Below, piece after piece: positions 1-10,141 of a stretch of DNA of 64,000 nucleotides. Position 1 is the stretch's first letter; every line of letters starts with the position of its first letter. The stretch lies in contig CM054167.1 in assembly GCA_028751875.1 (NCBI GenBank), forward strand, positions 23,179,148 through 23,243,147, in the 5' to 3' direction. Origin of the DNA: Rapana venosa. Its lineage: Eukaryota > Mollusca > Gastropoda > Neogastropoda > Muricidae. The translations under genes and the position numbers were made by a program. The notes beneath the pieces were generated by a model. That model saw only the letters and a program-made list of their open reading frames with translations, was not told where the DNA came from and ran no database searches.

Positions 1-372
1 AAACAACAACAGAAACAACAACCAGCAACAAGAACATGGAGAGCACTAAAGATGGTATAAATAAACTATTGCCTGATTTTGTAATTGTTGTTGTTGTTGA
101 GGATTAGGTCTACCTATCATCAGTAAGCTAGTTCAAGTATAAACTACCTGCTAGGTCAGTTGTCTACAACCACTTCTTGCCGTTCAACGGAGCAACTTCA
201 CTAAAGATTGTTTTTGTTCTTTGTTTTTAGCTAAGACTTTCAGTTTTTCCATTGTGCAACTAGGAAGTGATAAGATCACATGTGTAGGCTAAGGAGTACT
301 GAAGTGGGAATCTTTGCTTTCCTATGGCTATTGTGATGGTCACGAATTGAGCATGCATTAGGCAGGTTGTGC
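1..372. other. Unassigned AT-rich sequence
   Basis: No open frame, RNA gene or recognised repeat is visible. It begins in an AAC-rich stretch and contains a short TTG run near 85-100. Confidence 0.4.
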
Positions 373-594
373 ACAGCCTCACTTTATATTTGTGTAAAGC
401 TTTCAGAATATGAGAGATATTGTTATCCTAAGTCATATTTTTGTAACTGACTTTTTCTTATACAGTAACATTTTGTCGTTACTATTGCTTTTACCCCCAC
501 CAAAATATTAAGCAGTTCGGCAACCCTCTTCATGTATGGGCCAATGGCTTTTTGTGAATAAATAGTTCGAGTTCGAGTTCGTGTTCGAGTTCGA

Positions 595-630
<36 letters not shown>
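373..630 (+). repeat. Dispersed repeat family I, copy 1, ending in GAGTTC and TC repeats
   Basis: The segment contains AAGCAGTTCGGCAACCCTCT followed by a conserved stretch about a short-range 'TATGGGCCAATGGC' motif, then (GAGTTC)n and (TC)n. The same order of blocks recurs in direct orientation at 63700-63930 and inverted, heavily corrupted, at 28810-28960. Three copies in one window show a dispersed element; the outer limits are not fixed. It may be a SINE or a LINE 3' end. No coding content is evident. Confidence 0.6.
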
Positions 631-632
<2 letters not shown>

Positions 633-814
633 TTGGGTAGTTTTCTGTCTTTTCTTTGGCGTTCCCCATCTTCTGGACTTTGGTGTTGTTGTTGTTGGTG
701 TTGTTGGTGGTTCTTTTATGTTCCACCTTCATAACGTGACTGTAGTTACATACTGCTGCTGGAAACAACTTGGCTACAGTTACATGCTGCTGATGGTCCG
801 TCGTCAGCAGTGCT

Positions 815-1235
815 GCTGTTGGTACTGCTGCTGCTGCTGCTTCTACTGCTACTGCTGCTTCTACTGCTACTTCTGCTTCTACTGCTACTTCTGCTGCTAC
901 TACTGCTTCTACTACTACTACCACTGCTGCAGCTGCTTCTATTGCTGCTTCTACTGCTGCTGCTGCTTCTACTTCTACTGCTACTTCTGCTGCTGCTTCT
1001 ACTACTACTGCTGCTGCTTCTTCTACAGCTACTAACTGCTACTACTACTACTACTACTATACTGTTGCTGCTACTACTACCGCTGCCACCACCACTGCTG
1101 CCGCTGCTGCTACTGCTAGGCCTATTGCTGCTGCTGCCACTACTACTACAGCTCTTGCTGCTGCTGCCTCTACTACAGCTCTTGCTGCTGCTGCCTCTAC
1201 TACAGCTATTGCTGCTGCTGCCGCCGCCACTTCGC
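815..1235. repeat. CTG/CTA-type trinucleotide array
   Basis: About 420 bp of CTGCTG, CTACTA, CTTCTA and related triplets. Long open frames exist on both strands (poly-Leu, poly-Cys, poly-Ser readings), but they are what a stop-free triplet repeat produces and show no protein-like composition. I treat it as microsatellite, not as a gene. Confidence 0.9.
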
Positions 1236-1671
1236 CTTGCCCCGGCTGCCATCTGCTATCAGTATTGGCGTACAGCGAACAGTCGGCTACATCAGGTCAA
1301 CCTGACCCCAGCACCAGAGCAAATAATGACTTCAGTCCAGTTCTGCTACTTGCTGCAGCAACTGTTATGTGTCAGCGCTCTCCAGCAGACAACAACAGTT
1401 GCTGTCTGGGGGAGAAAACAAAAGTACCTGTCTAAGCGTTCGGCGACGATGAAGAAGAAGTATTGAGTCATGACTGGTTGTTCAGTGGCACTGTGAATAC
1501 TGACTGTATTTGCGCTACAGCTTTCTACAACTACCAGTTTATGACTGTTGCATTGCTGCCACCACAGGGTCTACTATGAAGGACTTCTCCTTAGAGCACT
1601 ACATGTGCTGCACATGTGCTGTTATGTGGTTGCGTAACCTATAGGCTACCATAAATAAAATGGAATGAACT

Positions 1672-1861
1672 ACTACTGCTACTACTACTGCTGCTGCTGC
1701 TGCTACTGCTGCTGCTGTTGCTACTACTTCTACTACTAGTACTCTGTTGTGCCGTTGCTGTAAAACTTTGCTGGGATTTTAATATAATCTCAACCTCAAC
1801 AACAGCAGCAGCAGCAGCAACAACAACAACTGGGATTTTAATATAATCTCAACCTCAACAA

Positions 1862-1915
<54 letters not shown>

Positions 1916-1976
1916 CAAGAAGAAGTTCTCTGTGTACATCTATTTCTCAGTATGTATGTATGTATGTATGTATGTT
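1672..1976. repeat. CTG and CAG triplet arrays with a 59-bp direct duplication and an ATGT run
   Basis: A CTG/CTA array (1672-1738) is followed by two copies of a block beginning CTGGGATTTTAATATAATCT (near 1770 and near 1829). Each copy leads into CAG/CAA repeats; the second CAG run is longer (to about 1918). An (ATGT)n run occupies about 1951-1976. Confidence 0.85.
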
Positions 1977-2047
1977 GAGCGCTTTGATTTGTTGCTTTAC
2001 AAGATTCAGCGCTATATAAATTCCATACATTATTATTATTATGTATA
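1976..2047 (+). repeat. Short copy of LINE/SINE-A 3' tail
   Basis: Contains GAGCGCTTTGATTTGTTGCT, then a TTCAGCGCTATATAAATTCC block and a TTA/ATT microsatellite. The same tail ends the LINE at 2120-3847 and the SINE at 34392-34889. No head is attached, so it is a 5'-truncated insertion. Confidence 0.75.
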
Positions 2048-2063
2048 TGAAAGAAGGAAGGTG

Positions 2064-2125
2064 CCTAACAAGTAAACCGTGAGATTCTGGGTCGATTCCC
2101 AGCCCTGCGCATTCTTTTCAGTTTA
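2064..2125 (+). repeat. Dispersed repeat family H fragment
   Basis: Shares GCCTAACAAGTAAACCGTGA and the following 'GGTTCTGGGT' type block with 56953-57080. The 'GGGTCGATTCCCAG' stretch resembles a tRNA B box, so a tRNA-related SINE is possible. Confidence 0.5.
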
Positions 2126-2266
2126 ATAATAATAATAAATGGAATTTATATAGCGCTATATCTTGCAGAGACAAATCAAAGCGCTTGCACTCAACTCAAT
2201 CTTACACAGTCATACAACCAGTAACAAGTAATAGTTCCATCAAGTCCAAATGTGCACGCACGCACG

Positions 2267-2313
<47 letters not shown>

Positions 2314-3847
2314 AGGCAGGGCCATAGAATCTTGGCTGTTGAAGGCAGGGAAAAACTATGAGATGAAGCAGGAGAGGAAAATCTTAGGTTTGAAGTAAAT
2401 ATGTCTTGAGACTGGATTTAAAAGTGTCATAAGGCTTTTGGCGTATAGAGAGAGGGAGATCATTCCACATCAATGGACCAGAAATTGAGAAAGAGTGACG
2501 GCCGATGGTGGATTGGTTGAATCTAGGTACTCGTAAAGACAAGGTATCTGCAGCAGAGCGGAGAGAACGAGAAGGAGTGTACAAGTGAAGACATTCACAG
2601 AGGTAGGCGGGTGCTGTTTTGTGGAGACATTTGTAACAGAGGGTACTGATCTTATAGTTTACTCTCTGTGGCACAGGCAGCCAGTGGAGAGATTGCAAGA
2701 GAGGGGTAATATGCTTTGATTTTTTCTTTCTGAGGATTACTCGAGCTGCAGAGTTTTGTATACGTTGAAGGGATTGGATTGATGATGCTGGCAGACCAGC
2801 CAACAGAGAATTGCAATAGTCCAGATGTGAAAGAATGAGAGACGCGACAAGTTTGGATATTGCATCTGCGGACAGGTACTTTCGAATTGCACTAACACGC
2901 CGTAATTGATAGTAGCAGGACTGGCAGGTCTGGGTGATGAATTTTTGCATAGAGAGTGTGTTGTCAATAATGACCCCTAGATACTTCACAGCAGTGGATA
3001 AAGGGACTGATGCATTGCCAAGTTGTATTGAAGCTGTTGTGATGGAAGAGAGTTTGTGTTTGGTCCCTACAAGCATGGTTTCCGTTTTATCTGCATTTAG
3101 CTGTAATTTGTTCTGTATCATCCAATTTTGGATATCTTGAAAGCAGTGGGCCATATTTGTAAAGAGAGAAGGCAGATTTTCAGGAGTGTCGTTGCTTAGA
3201 ATCTGAGAGTTTTCTGCATCAAAATGATGGTTGATCTGATGGCGGTTAATTATATGTGACAGTGGAGCAGTGTAGAGGGTGAAAAGAACAGGGCCCAGAA
3301 CAGATCCCTGTGGAACTCCACATTCCAATCTGGCAGGTACTGACTGAATCTTGTTTACTGTGACTGTCTGGAATTGGTCAGTAAGGTATGAACTAAACTA
3401 GGTAAGGGCTGTACCAGTAACACCAAATGTTTTTTGAAGACGGGAGAGAAGAATAGAGTGGTCAATAGTGTCAAAGGCTGCAGATAAGTCGAGTAGAGTA
3501 AGAAGGGAGATTTTCCCTGAGTCAGAAGCGAGTTGAAGTGTGTTTAAGGTGTGGGCAAGGGTAGTTTCAGTGCTGTGGTTGACGCGATAGGCTGACTGAA
3601 ACGCAGGAAGGAGACTGTTGGAGAGAAGGTGGTGGTTGAGCTGTTTTAGAACTACATTTTCAAGGACTTTAGAGATAAAAGGTAGGTTGGAAACAGGTCT
3701 ATAGTTCTTCAGAATGTTGGGGTCAAGGTCATGCTTTTTGAGTAGAGGTGTGACTATAGCAGTTTTTAGAGCTGAAGGAACATTTCCAGAGGCAAGAGTT
3801 TGACGAGAAAACCGAACTGAATGTCGGACTGCAACTATATAAACCAA
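2120..3847 (-). pseudogene. L2/CR1-like non-LTR retrotransposon, RT domain to 3' end, inactivated
   Basis: On the minus strand a reverse transcriptase reads from 3847 to 2384. Visible RT blocks in order are KNYRPVSNLPFISKVLE, the LDLSAAFDTIDH motif A, GVPQGSVLGPVLF (motif B region), and KYLGVIID further on. A single in-frame TAG at 3398-3400 splits it; the residue lost is probably the Trp of the usual WF-SYL block. The catalytic YADD position reads DAEN, so the enzyme would be dead even without the stop. The 3' UTR runs to about 2120, contains an AC microsatellite (2260-2310), and ends in the GCGCTATATAAATTCC-type tail plus ATT repeat. The endonuclease half is missing, so it is 5'-truncated. 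Clade assignment is from motif style only. Confidence 0.85.
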
Positions 3848-3879
3848 GTGAGTGTGAGTGCTATCCCCAAAGTCTCCTC

Positions 3880-4748
3880 CTCCTCTTCCTCCACCCTCCC
3901 CTTTCCTCCATCCGCATCCTCCCCTTATTTTCTTCCATCCTCTTCCTCAGTCCTCTTCCTCCCATCTGTCCCTCCTCTTCCTCCATCCTCCTCTTTCCTC
4001 CATCCTCTTCCTTCACCCTCCTCTTCCTCCACCCTCCTCTTCCTCCACCTCACTCTTCCTCCACCCTCCTCTTTCCTCCACCCTCCTCTTTCCTCCACCC
4101 TCCTCTTCCTCCACCCTCCTCTTTCCTCCACCCTCCTCTTTCCTCCACCCTCCCTTTCCTCCACCCTCCTCTTTCCTCCATCCTCTTCCTTCACCCTCCT
4201 CTTTCCTCCACCCTCCTCTTTCCTCCATCCTCTTCCTCCACCCTCCTCTTTCCTCCATCCTCTTCCTCCACCCTCCCCTTCCTCCACCCTCCTCTTTCCT
4301 CCATCCCCTTCCTCCACCCTCCTCTTTCCTCCATCCTCTTCCTTCACCCTCCTCTTTCCTCCATCCTCTTCCTTCACCCTCCCCTTTCCACTATCCTCTT
4401 TCCCCACCCTCTTCCTTCACCCTCCTCTTTCTCCATCCTCTTTCCTCCACCCTCCCTTCCTCCACCCCCTCCTCCATCCCCTTCCTTCACCCTCCTCTTT
4501 CCTCCATCCTCTTCCTTCACCCTCCTCTTTCCTCCATCCTCTTCCTTCACCCTCCCCTTTCCACTATCCTCTTTCTCCACCCCCTCCTCCACCCCCCTCT
4601 TCCTTCATCCCCCTCTTTCCTCCCTCTTCCAGGGTCCCCCTCTTCCTCCATCCCCTTCCTCCCCCATCTTCCAGGGTCCCCCTCTTCCAGCCCCCCCCCC
4701 CTTCCAGGGTCCCCCTCTTCCCCCATCCCCTTCCTCCCTCTTCCTGGG
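3880..4748. repeat. Pyrimidine-strand CCTCTTTCCTCCA minisatellite
   Basis: About 870 bp built from units such as CACCCTCCTCTTTCCTC (roughly 15-17 bp, variable). Strand composition is completely asymmetric (C/T on plus). Long stop-free frames on both strands (Pro/Ser/Leu and Glu/Gly/Lys/Arg readings) are repeat artefacts. The same pyrimidine texture resumes at 5221-5285 after the MITE. Confidence 0.9.
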
Positions 4749-4751
4749 TCC

Positions 4752-5220
4752 CCCTATACAGGCTGCACACCAGTATTAATTTGGGGGTCATGTAGTATCT
4801 TGTATAGAGTGGAGTCCAAAATTTTCACAGATTTTAAGTATGAAAAAAATGCACTGTGCACTTGTTTTTGAGATTGAGGACATAGAGCAATACCAGGTAG
4901 TGATGAGAAAGTTGGAAATAATCATCAAATGAGGATTGCCTGTATTCTGACAGTGTTGACCCTGCCCATGCATATTGCAGTAAGGAAGCTAGCAGACAAC
5001 AAAGGACTGAGGGGGTACAGTGTTGAAAAATTAAAAAAATTCAAACCTACCAAATTTGTTCAACATCACATGAGTTATGAGTCAGAGGCTAGTCTTCCAC
5101 AAAAATTGGTTTTTATTTCTTTGGATGCCCTTTGTACGTGCGGTATGAATACGAGTTACTTAGAAAAAACAGAAGGGAAAGTAATTTTTTTTAATACCAG
5201 TGTGCAGCCTGTATATAGGG
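4752..5220. mobile_element. MITE-like element with terminal inverted repeats
   Basis: The left end carries ACAGGCTGCACACCAGTATT (about 4758-4777). The right end (about 5190-5217) is its near reverse complement, giving about 25 bp of terminal inverted repeat with a few mismatches. The 470-bp interior has no long credible ORF. The flanks on both sides are the same CCT-rich minisatellite, which supports insertion into that array. Superfamily is not clear and no target-site duplication is obvious in the repetitive flanks. Confidence 0.6.
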
Positions 5221-5357
5221 AGTGGGTTCTCTTCTGCCATCCTTCTCTTCCATCCTCCCCTTTCCTCCATCCTCAGCCTCCACTTGTGCCCTCTATCCAC
5301 GCCGCACACTTGTCCATCCTGTGCAACGCAGTCGAAAAACAAAACAATCAGTAGTGT

Positions 5358-5443
5358 ACGGGAGGTAACAACGTTTAAACCTTGCCGCAATCTTCTTCCT
5401 ACAGAAATGATTTCCCTTCCACTTGGCCGCCACCACAGACATA
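5358..5443 (+). repeat. Repeat family K, left half of interrupted copy
   Basis: GGGAGGTAACAACGTTTAAA and the next 60 bases match the uninterrupted copy at 7450-7540. The match resumes at 6162 after a LINE insertion. Confidence 0.6.
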
Positions 5444-6161
5444 CATCTGGTATCCCAGCAGAGAATGGCAGACTCGGTCAATAGCAACCGGGGTCTACTG
5501 CACCAACTACAAGGCCGAAGTGGAAGCGATCATCCTTGCAGCAAACACCATCCGCAGCAGAGTGGATCACAACACCCAGGTCGTCTTTCTGACCGACGCT
5601 CTGTCTGTGCTGCAAGCCTTCAACAGCGGCCAGCTTCCACAACTAGAGATGGCACTACATAACATCCAGTGTCTTCGCACCGTGCTGCAGTGGATCCCCT
5701 CACACTGTGGCATCGAGGGCAATGAGCAAGCTGACAGAATGGCCAAGATAGGCGCCCGAGATGAACAGCCCGAAAACCCTGTCTGCCTTGCAGAGAGCAA
5801 GACCATCATTAAGGCTCTGTACAGGAAAACGCCACCACCAGACAGCTACCACAGCCTCACCAGACAAGACCAGGTGACCATCTTCCGATTAAGAACAGGC
5901 CACTGCAGGCTGAACCAACATCTGCACAGGAAGATGAAAGTGGTACCCTCCCCCATGTGCTCATGTGGGGAAGCTGAGCAAGACACTTGCCACATCCTGC
6001 AGGACTGCAGGGCCTTCAGGCAGCTGAGAGAGGAAATGTGGCCGAACCCATTACCCCTAGAAGAAAAACTGTATGGGCCGGTGGATGCCCTACAGACGAC
6101 TGCTACATTCCTTAGGCGAACTGGTCTCTTGGTGTAAAACAATAAGGCATCGAAAAGAAGA
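5444..6161 (+). pseudogene. 3' part of an RNase H-bearing non-LTR retrotransposon (I-like)
   Basis: An open frame (5382-6137, 251 codons from the first Met, whose first ~20 residues belong to the flanking repeat) encodes an RNase HI-type domain: KAEVEAI (residues ~44-50, catalytic Glu), LTDAL (~70-74, catalytic Asp), and WIPSHCGIEGNEQADRMAK (~104-122, last Asp). A Cys/His block CSCGEAEQDTCHILQDC follows (~193-209). The first catalytic Asp strand and the whole RT are absent, so it is 5'-truncated. The 3' end is a GAAGAAG run at about 6158-6165. It is flanked by the two halves of repeat K. The frame is intact, which suggests a fairly young insertion, but it cannot be autonomous. Confidence 0.85.
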
Positions 6162-6240
6162 AGACGAGAGCTGACAGTGACAAACATTGAAAAACCTCGG
6201 AGCTCTGAACGAGGAACAAAAGACAAAACTAAACCAGTTT
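6162..6240 (+). repeat. Repeat family K, right half of interrupted copy
   Basis: Begins ACGAGAGCTGACAGTGACAA and matches 7540-7600 (ACGAGAGCTGGCATTGACAA), continuing the copy broken at 5443. Confidence 0.6.
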
Positions 6241-6304
6241 GAATGCAACATCTGATAGGGGTATTACCAGGTAACTGCGTCAAAAGAATTTTACATCAGT
6301 ATCG

Positions 6305-6800
6305 CGTATTTGCATTAGATCTATAGACAATTCTATAGATAAACCTGTCTTGCCCCAATGTCTTTTGTACCCACAGATCTGGTATTACAAACAAAACTAT
6401 GTTGAAATCTGCCCGGCCCAAGTGAACAAAACTACACTCTTCCCCTATTCCATTGTCTAGTAGACCTTCGGGGCACCACTGAAGATTTTGTAGTCAGCTT
6501 CCTCCTCTCCTCGTGGTGTTCAGATTTCCATAGCAAGTCGTTCCACTTAAGGCCAGCCCACTCTGATGTTATCTTCTGACCGATTTCTCTCTGTCTGCCT
6601 TAAAACGAAATTACTTTTTGACAAACGCCGCGACTCATCCATGTGAAATTGGTCTATCACTGTCTAACTGGGGGATAAAACAGATAAGAGTCTTCAAGCC
6701 TAGCCACTGATAAGCTAGGGAAGCCAACTGCCTTTCAGACAAAGGTATGACGTTAAAAAACCATTGACGTCATTGAAGTCAATTATTAGCCTGTAAGAAG
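6305..6800 (+). repeat. Repeat J, inverted partner of 9500-9800
   Basis: The block TTTGCATTAGATCTATAGAC plus the following TGTCTTGCC-CAATGTCT and TTACAAACAAAACTA stretches recur as reverse complement near 9690-9790. A second block near 6740-6770 (CTTTCAGACAAAGGTATGAC) recurs inverted near 9535-9570. No coding content is seen. Confidence 0.5.
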
Positions 6801-6894
6801 CCCAGGCTAAAAAACACAGCGGGATAACCAAACACGTAAAACAGACTGATGTTGTGTGATTGTTAGATAGAGGCTGACATGGGTTACTGTACTA

Positions 6895-6962
6895 GGCCCC
6901 AAAGGGTGGGCAAAAACAGTCAATATTGGTGAACTTTGGAGTTCTAACAGAGGAACGACAAG
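6895..6962 (-). repeat. Repeat family D fragment
   Basis: GGTGGGCAAAAACAGTCAAT then a 'GGTGAACTTTGGAGTTCTAACAGAGGAAC'-like order matches the reverse complement of the family D copies at 40372, 55643 and 56178. Confidence 0.5.
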
Positions 6963-7191
6963 AAGATGTGCAACTGATTAAATAATTCTGGCATGTCTTT
7001 ATTATCCAGTTGTGTTTAGATCGAACAATTCTGCCAAAACTCAATAGAAATACACCAACAAGCACACAAAAACCCGAGTGTCAGTTACTTTCCGCGTGGT
7101 CTGTGTATCTGTATCTAACAACAAAAGTAGTCCATCTTTGTTTGACCGCAGAAAAAATGGGTCCATATGCACCTACCCCCTGTGATTTTCT

Positions 7192-7255
7192 AAGTGGCGG
7201 GGATAAAAACGGTCGCATACACAAAAACCTCACCGTCGGTGGAGCTCTACAACTT
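7192..7255 (-). repeat. Repeat family D fragment
   Basis: Contains GGATAAAAACGGTCGCATAC, then 'ACAAAAACCTCACCGTCGGTGGAGCTCT'-type order, matching the copy at 42541-42605. Between 6962 and 7192 nothing recognisable is seen. Confidence 0.5.
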
Positions 7256-7375
7256 TAAAGATGCTAAAAACAAACACACACACAAATCAATTATCGAATA
7301 CAAAAGCAGTCAGTAATATATCTCATCTTAATCTGATCTCAGAGGCATCCATCACAGTCCATCCTCTAAGAAGCA

Positions 7376-7419
7376 AGAGAGAGAGAGAGAGAGAGAGAGA
7401 CACACACACACACACACAC
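7376..7419. repeat. GA and CA microsatellite
   Basis: (GA)n followed directly by (CA)n. Confidence 0.9.
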
Positions 7420-7437
7420 GCCGAGCTCTTGCCCAGC

Positions 7438-7600
7438 CTATACAACTCAACGGGAGATAACAACGTTCAAACATTGCCGCAATCATCTTCCCACAGAAAT
7501 TATGTCCCTTCCACTACACCGCTCCCATAGACATGAAGGACGAGAGCTGGCATTGACAAATATTAATAAACCACAGAGATCTACCCCAGGAACCGTGATT
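7438..7600 (+). repeat. Repeat family K, uninterrupted copy
   Basis: Matches 5358-5443 joined to 6162-6240 without the 718-bp LINE insert, so it serves as an internal empty-site reference. Confidence 0.6.
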
Positions 7601-7977
7601 CCGAACCACAATTGGAGTACGCCAAGGATGTTCGCTCTCCCCCCCCCCCCCCTCTTCAACATCTTCTTAGAAAAAAATAATGGCTGACGCACTTGAAAAA
7701 TCATAATGAACAGTCAGCATTGGATGCAGGACAAATTTACGTTTTGCTGAAGGCATCGACGGCCTAGCTGGAGAAGAGCAAGAGCTAGTCAACCTGGTAA
7801 ATCACCTTGATGAAGCCTCTTCGGCATATGGTTAGCAGATCAGTGCAGAGAAAACCCAGCAAATGACAAATAATGCCAATGGCATCAGCACTGACATAAT
7901 TATAGAAGGCAAGAAAATTAAGACGGTCCATAGCTTTACATATCTGGGAGCTGTAGTATCGGATGAAGGATAAAAAC
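7600..7977 (+). pseudogene. RTE-like LINE fragment, part 1 (RT palm region)
   Basis: Translating across frame breaks gives the equivalents of the 'VRQGCSLSP' block, LFNIFLE, FAEGIDGLAGEEQELVNLVNHL and TYLGAVVSDEG, all homologous to the LINE at 21479-24697. The FADD catalytic block appears damaged. A poly-C run (7638-7651) replaces part of the SPTLF region. The element is interrupted at 7977 by a minus-strand LINE and continues at 8966. Confidence 0.7.
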
Positions 7978-8244
7978 CTGAAGTAGTAGTTCTTCAGTTT
8001 AACGTCCTTCCACTAAATAGTGATATCAGATGGGAAAGTGTGTGTATGTGTGTGCGTGCGTGTGTGCGTGCGTGCATGTGTGTGTGCGCGCGCGCGCACG
8101 TGCTTGTGTGTGTGTAGGGGGGAGGGGTATGCACATAACTAATCAATCGCAATAAACAACTATTATGAAAAAAGCATAAATAAGAATTCTGAAAAAAGGA
8201 AAAAAAGAAAAGAAAAAAAGAAAAAAAAAGCCGAAAAAAACCAC

Positions 8245-8277
<33 letters not shown>

Positions 8278-8973
8278 CAACAACAAAAAAACAACCAACC
8301 TCAAAAACATCAAACAGCAAAAATACTAACTTTCCAATTCATGTAACTTGAAGCTATCCTTATATCAGAGGAGTCTGAAAATAGGAGTATGGCTTAATGA
8401 CAATAAAATTTCTTTCATTAATGGAATGTCTTTAAGAATTGCTGTAAGCTACGGACTGGGAAGGCAGGTAAGATGTTTTTCAGATCTCTGCATCGTAAAA
8501 GAATGTGATCATTGGTAAGATTTTCACCACAGATACATGTTGCTTTTTAAAAAAAATTGTTCTAAAAGCATTGAGCTTAAACCTGTATATAAAAGAGATA
8601 CAACATTTCTATATTCATGTAAATTACGATATTTGATCTTATCAAAAGATAATACATGGGCTACATCATCACTCCAGGAATAACCGGTACTTTGTAGTTT
8701 CTTTTTTAAGTGTTTCCAACATGCATTTTGCAACATGCTATAGCCCTCATGGATGGATAGAGAAACACTTATGCTGCAAGACCCATCGATATGCTCAGCT
8801 CCACATTTTGCTTTTCTGTCAACTTTTTCATTAAAGTAAATACCACAGTGCGAGGGTATCCAGCAAAAGGTAACACCAGTGCCTCGTATCATCAGAAAAT
8901 GAATTAGATGACTAATCTCAATTATGAGATCTTGTCTCACTTTTCTCGAGGATAGCTCAGACCACAACTGCAA
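7978..8973 (-). pseudogene. RNase H-bearing LINE 3' fragment inserted in an RTE-like LINE
   Basis: A minus-strand frame (8973-8524, 149 codons) contains FCWIPSHCGIYFNEKVDRKAK, the C-terminal RNase H signature, and downstream a block comparable to the IFRLRTGH region of the element at 5444-6161. The region 7981-8340 is its non-coding 3' end and includes GT/GC repeats (8040-8115) and a poly-C run (8249-8275). It interrupts the plus-strand RTE-like element, so it is the younger insertion. 5'-truncated; not autonomous. Confidence 0.65.
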
Positions 8974-9187
8974 TGACTAAACTGAAAGTCTTCTGGAACG
9001 ACAAGAACATCGCCATTAACTTCAAGGTCAGACTGGTGGTTCCCTAATCATGTCCATATTTTTGTACGCATGTGAAACATGGACCATAACAGCAGACATT
9101 GAAAGGACACAGGCAATGGAGATGAGGTGCTTTCGAAAACTTCTTGGTATTTCATACACAGATCACATCACTAACGAGGAAGCAAAT
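8966..9187 (+). pseudogene. RTE-like LINE fragment, part 2 (C-terminal region)
   Basis: Reads through frame breaks as FLYACETWTITADIERTQAM and MRCFRKLLGISYTDHITNEE, homologous to the C-terminus at 13605-14056 and 24230-24380. It continues the part broken at 7977 and stops abruptly near 9187. Confidence 0.75.
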
Positions 9188-9291
9188 AGTCAATAACCAA
9201 TAATAAAAATACCCGCCCAAAACAAAACCCACTAAAAAAACCCAAACCCACCACCATCAACAAAACAAACAATAATTATACTCATAACAGA

Positions 9292-9326
<35 letters not shown>

Positions 9327-9390
9327 GGGGAGGCAAAATTCTTGATTTTAATAATACAGTGTGTGTGTGAGTGTGTAATTTCTAAATTCT
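9188..9390. repeat. A/C-rich and GA/G microsatellite stretch
   Basis: AC/AAC-rich sequence, then (GA)n (about 9291-9315), a G run (9316-9330) and GT repeats near 9360-9375. No gene is seen. Confidence 0.7.
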
Positions 9391-9499
9391 GTTATTCATG
9401 TGATAATGACTTGTTTAAATAAGAGACAACGTAGCAGAGGTACAGTCTACGCTTCCTATTATGCATCAACCGGGCCTCCAGAGATACAGACCTCAGTAT

Positions 9500-9800
9500 T
9501 GTTTGGTCAGGTAATTTTAGGAACTCTCTGATCGTCAATGGTTTAACATCATAACTTTGTCTGAAAGGCAATAGCCACTGACAGTCAAGATTCTTCTGTT
9601 TTGCATCCCAATTAAACATGTTAGACTAAGTTTAGGCAACATGTTTGTTAAACAAAACAAAACAACTTATTTAAAAAAAATGTATGCTCAGGTTTATGTA
9701 GATCTCAGGGTAGTTTTGTTTGTAACACTACAGGTAGAGAGACATTGAGGCAAGACATGTTTGTCTATAGATCTAATGCAAATGTGGGTTATTGGAATCT
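9500..9800 (-). repeat. Repeat J, inverted partner of 6305-6800
   Basis: Reverse-complement matches to 6310-6420 and 6730-6780 (see that entry). Immediately followed by a poly-C run at 9823-9844. Confidence 0.5.
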
Positions 9801-9844
9801 AAAAAATCAGTCTATGGAAGTACCCCCCCCCCCCCCCCCCCCCC

Positions 9845-10141
9845 ATTCCAGGAGACCTGGGAGCTAGAGGAGGCCATGTCTGATTGTGGTACGGATTCTC
9901 CCCTCCCCCTCCAAAAACAATCAAATTTTGGGGGGATCCCTACTGACTTTAACACCAAATCAGCTTATCTTCAAAATAGATTGTTTGGCTAACTCCCTGC
10001 AGTTATTTCCCTTGATTTTCAACATTGGGCTATTGATAAATATTTTTAAAAACGTACATAAAAGTATATTTTTGTAATTCAAAGCAATTGTATATCAAAA
10101 CAAGCGTGAGCAAACGCAAACATCACAGAAAGAAATGCACT
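9845..10141. other. Unassigned AT-rich sequence
   Basis: About 300 bp with no credible ORF or repeat match in the window. Confidence 0.4.

Noticed and set aside
746..1466. Long poly-Leu, poly-Ser and poly-Cys open frames
   Set aside because: They follow the CTG/CTA triplet repeat in several frames at once and have no non-repeat coding portion.
3821..4871. Open frames of over 300 codons rich in Pro, Ser, Leu and Phe
   Set aside because: Three overlapping frames and both strands stay open because the CCT minisatellite lacks stops; no conserved domain.
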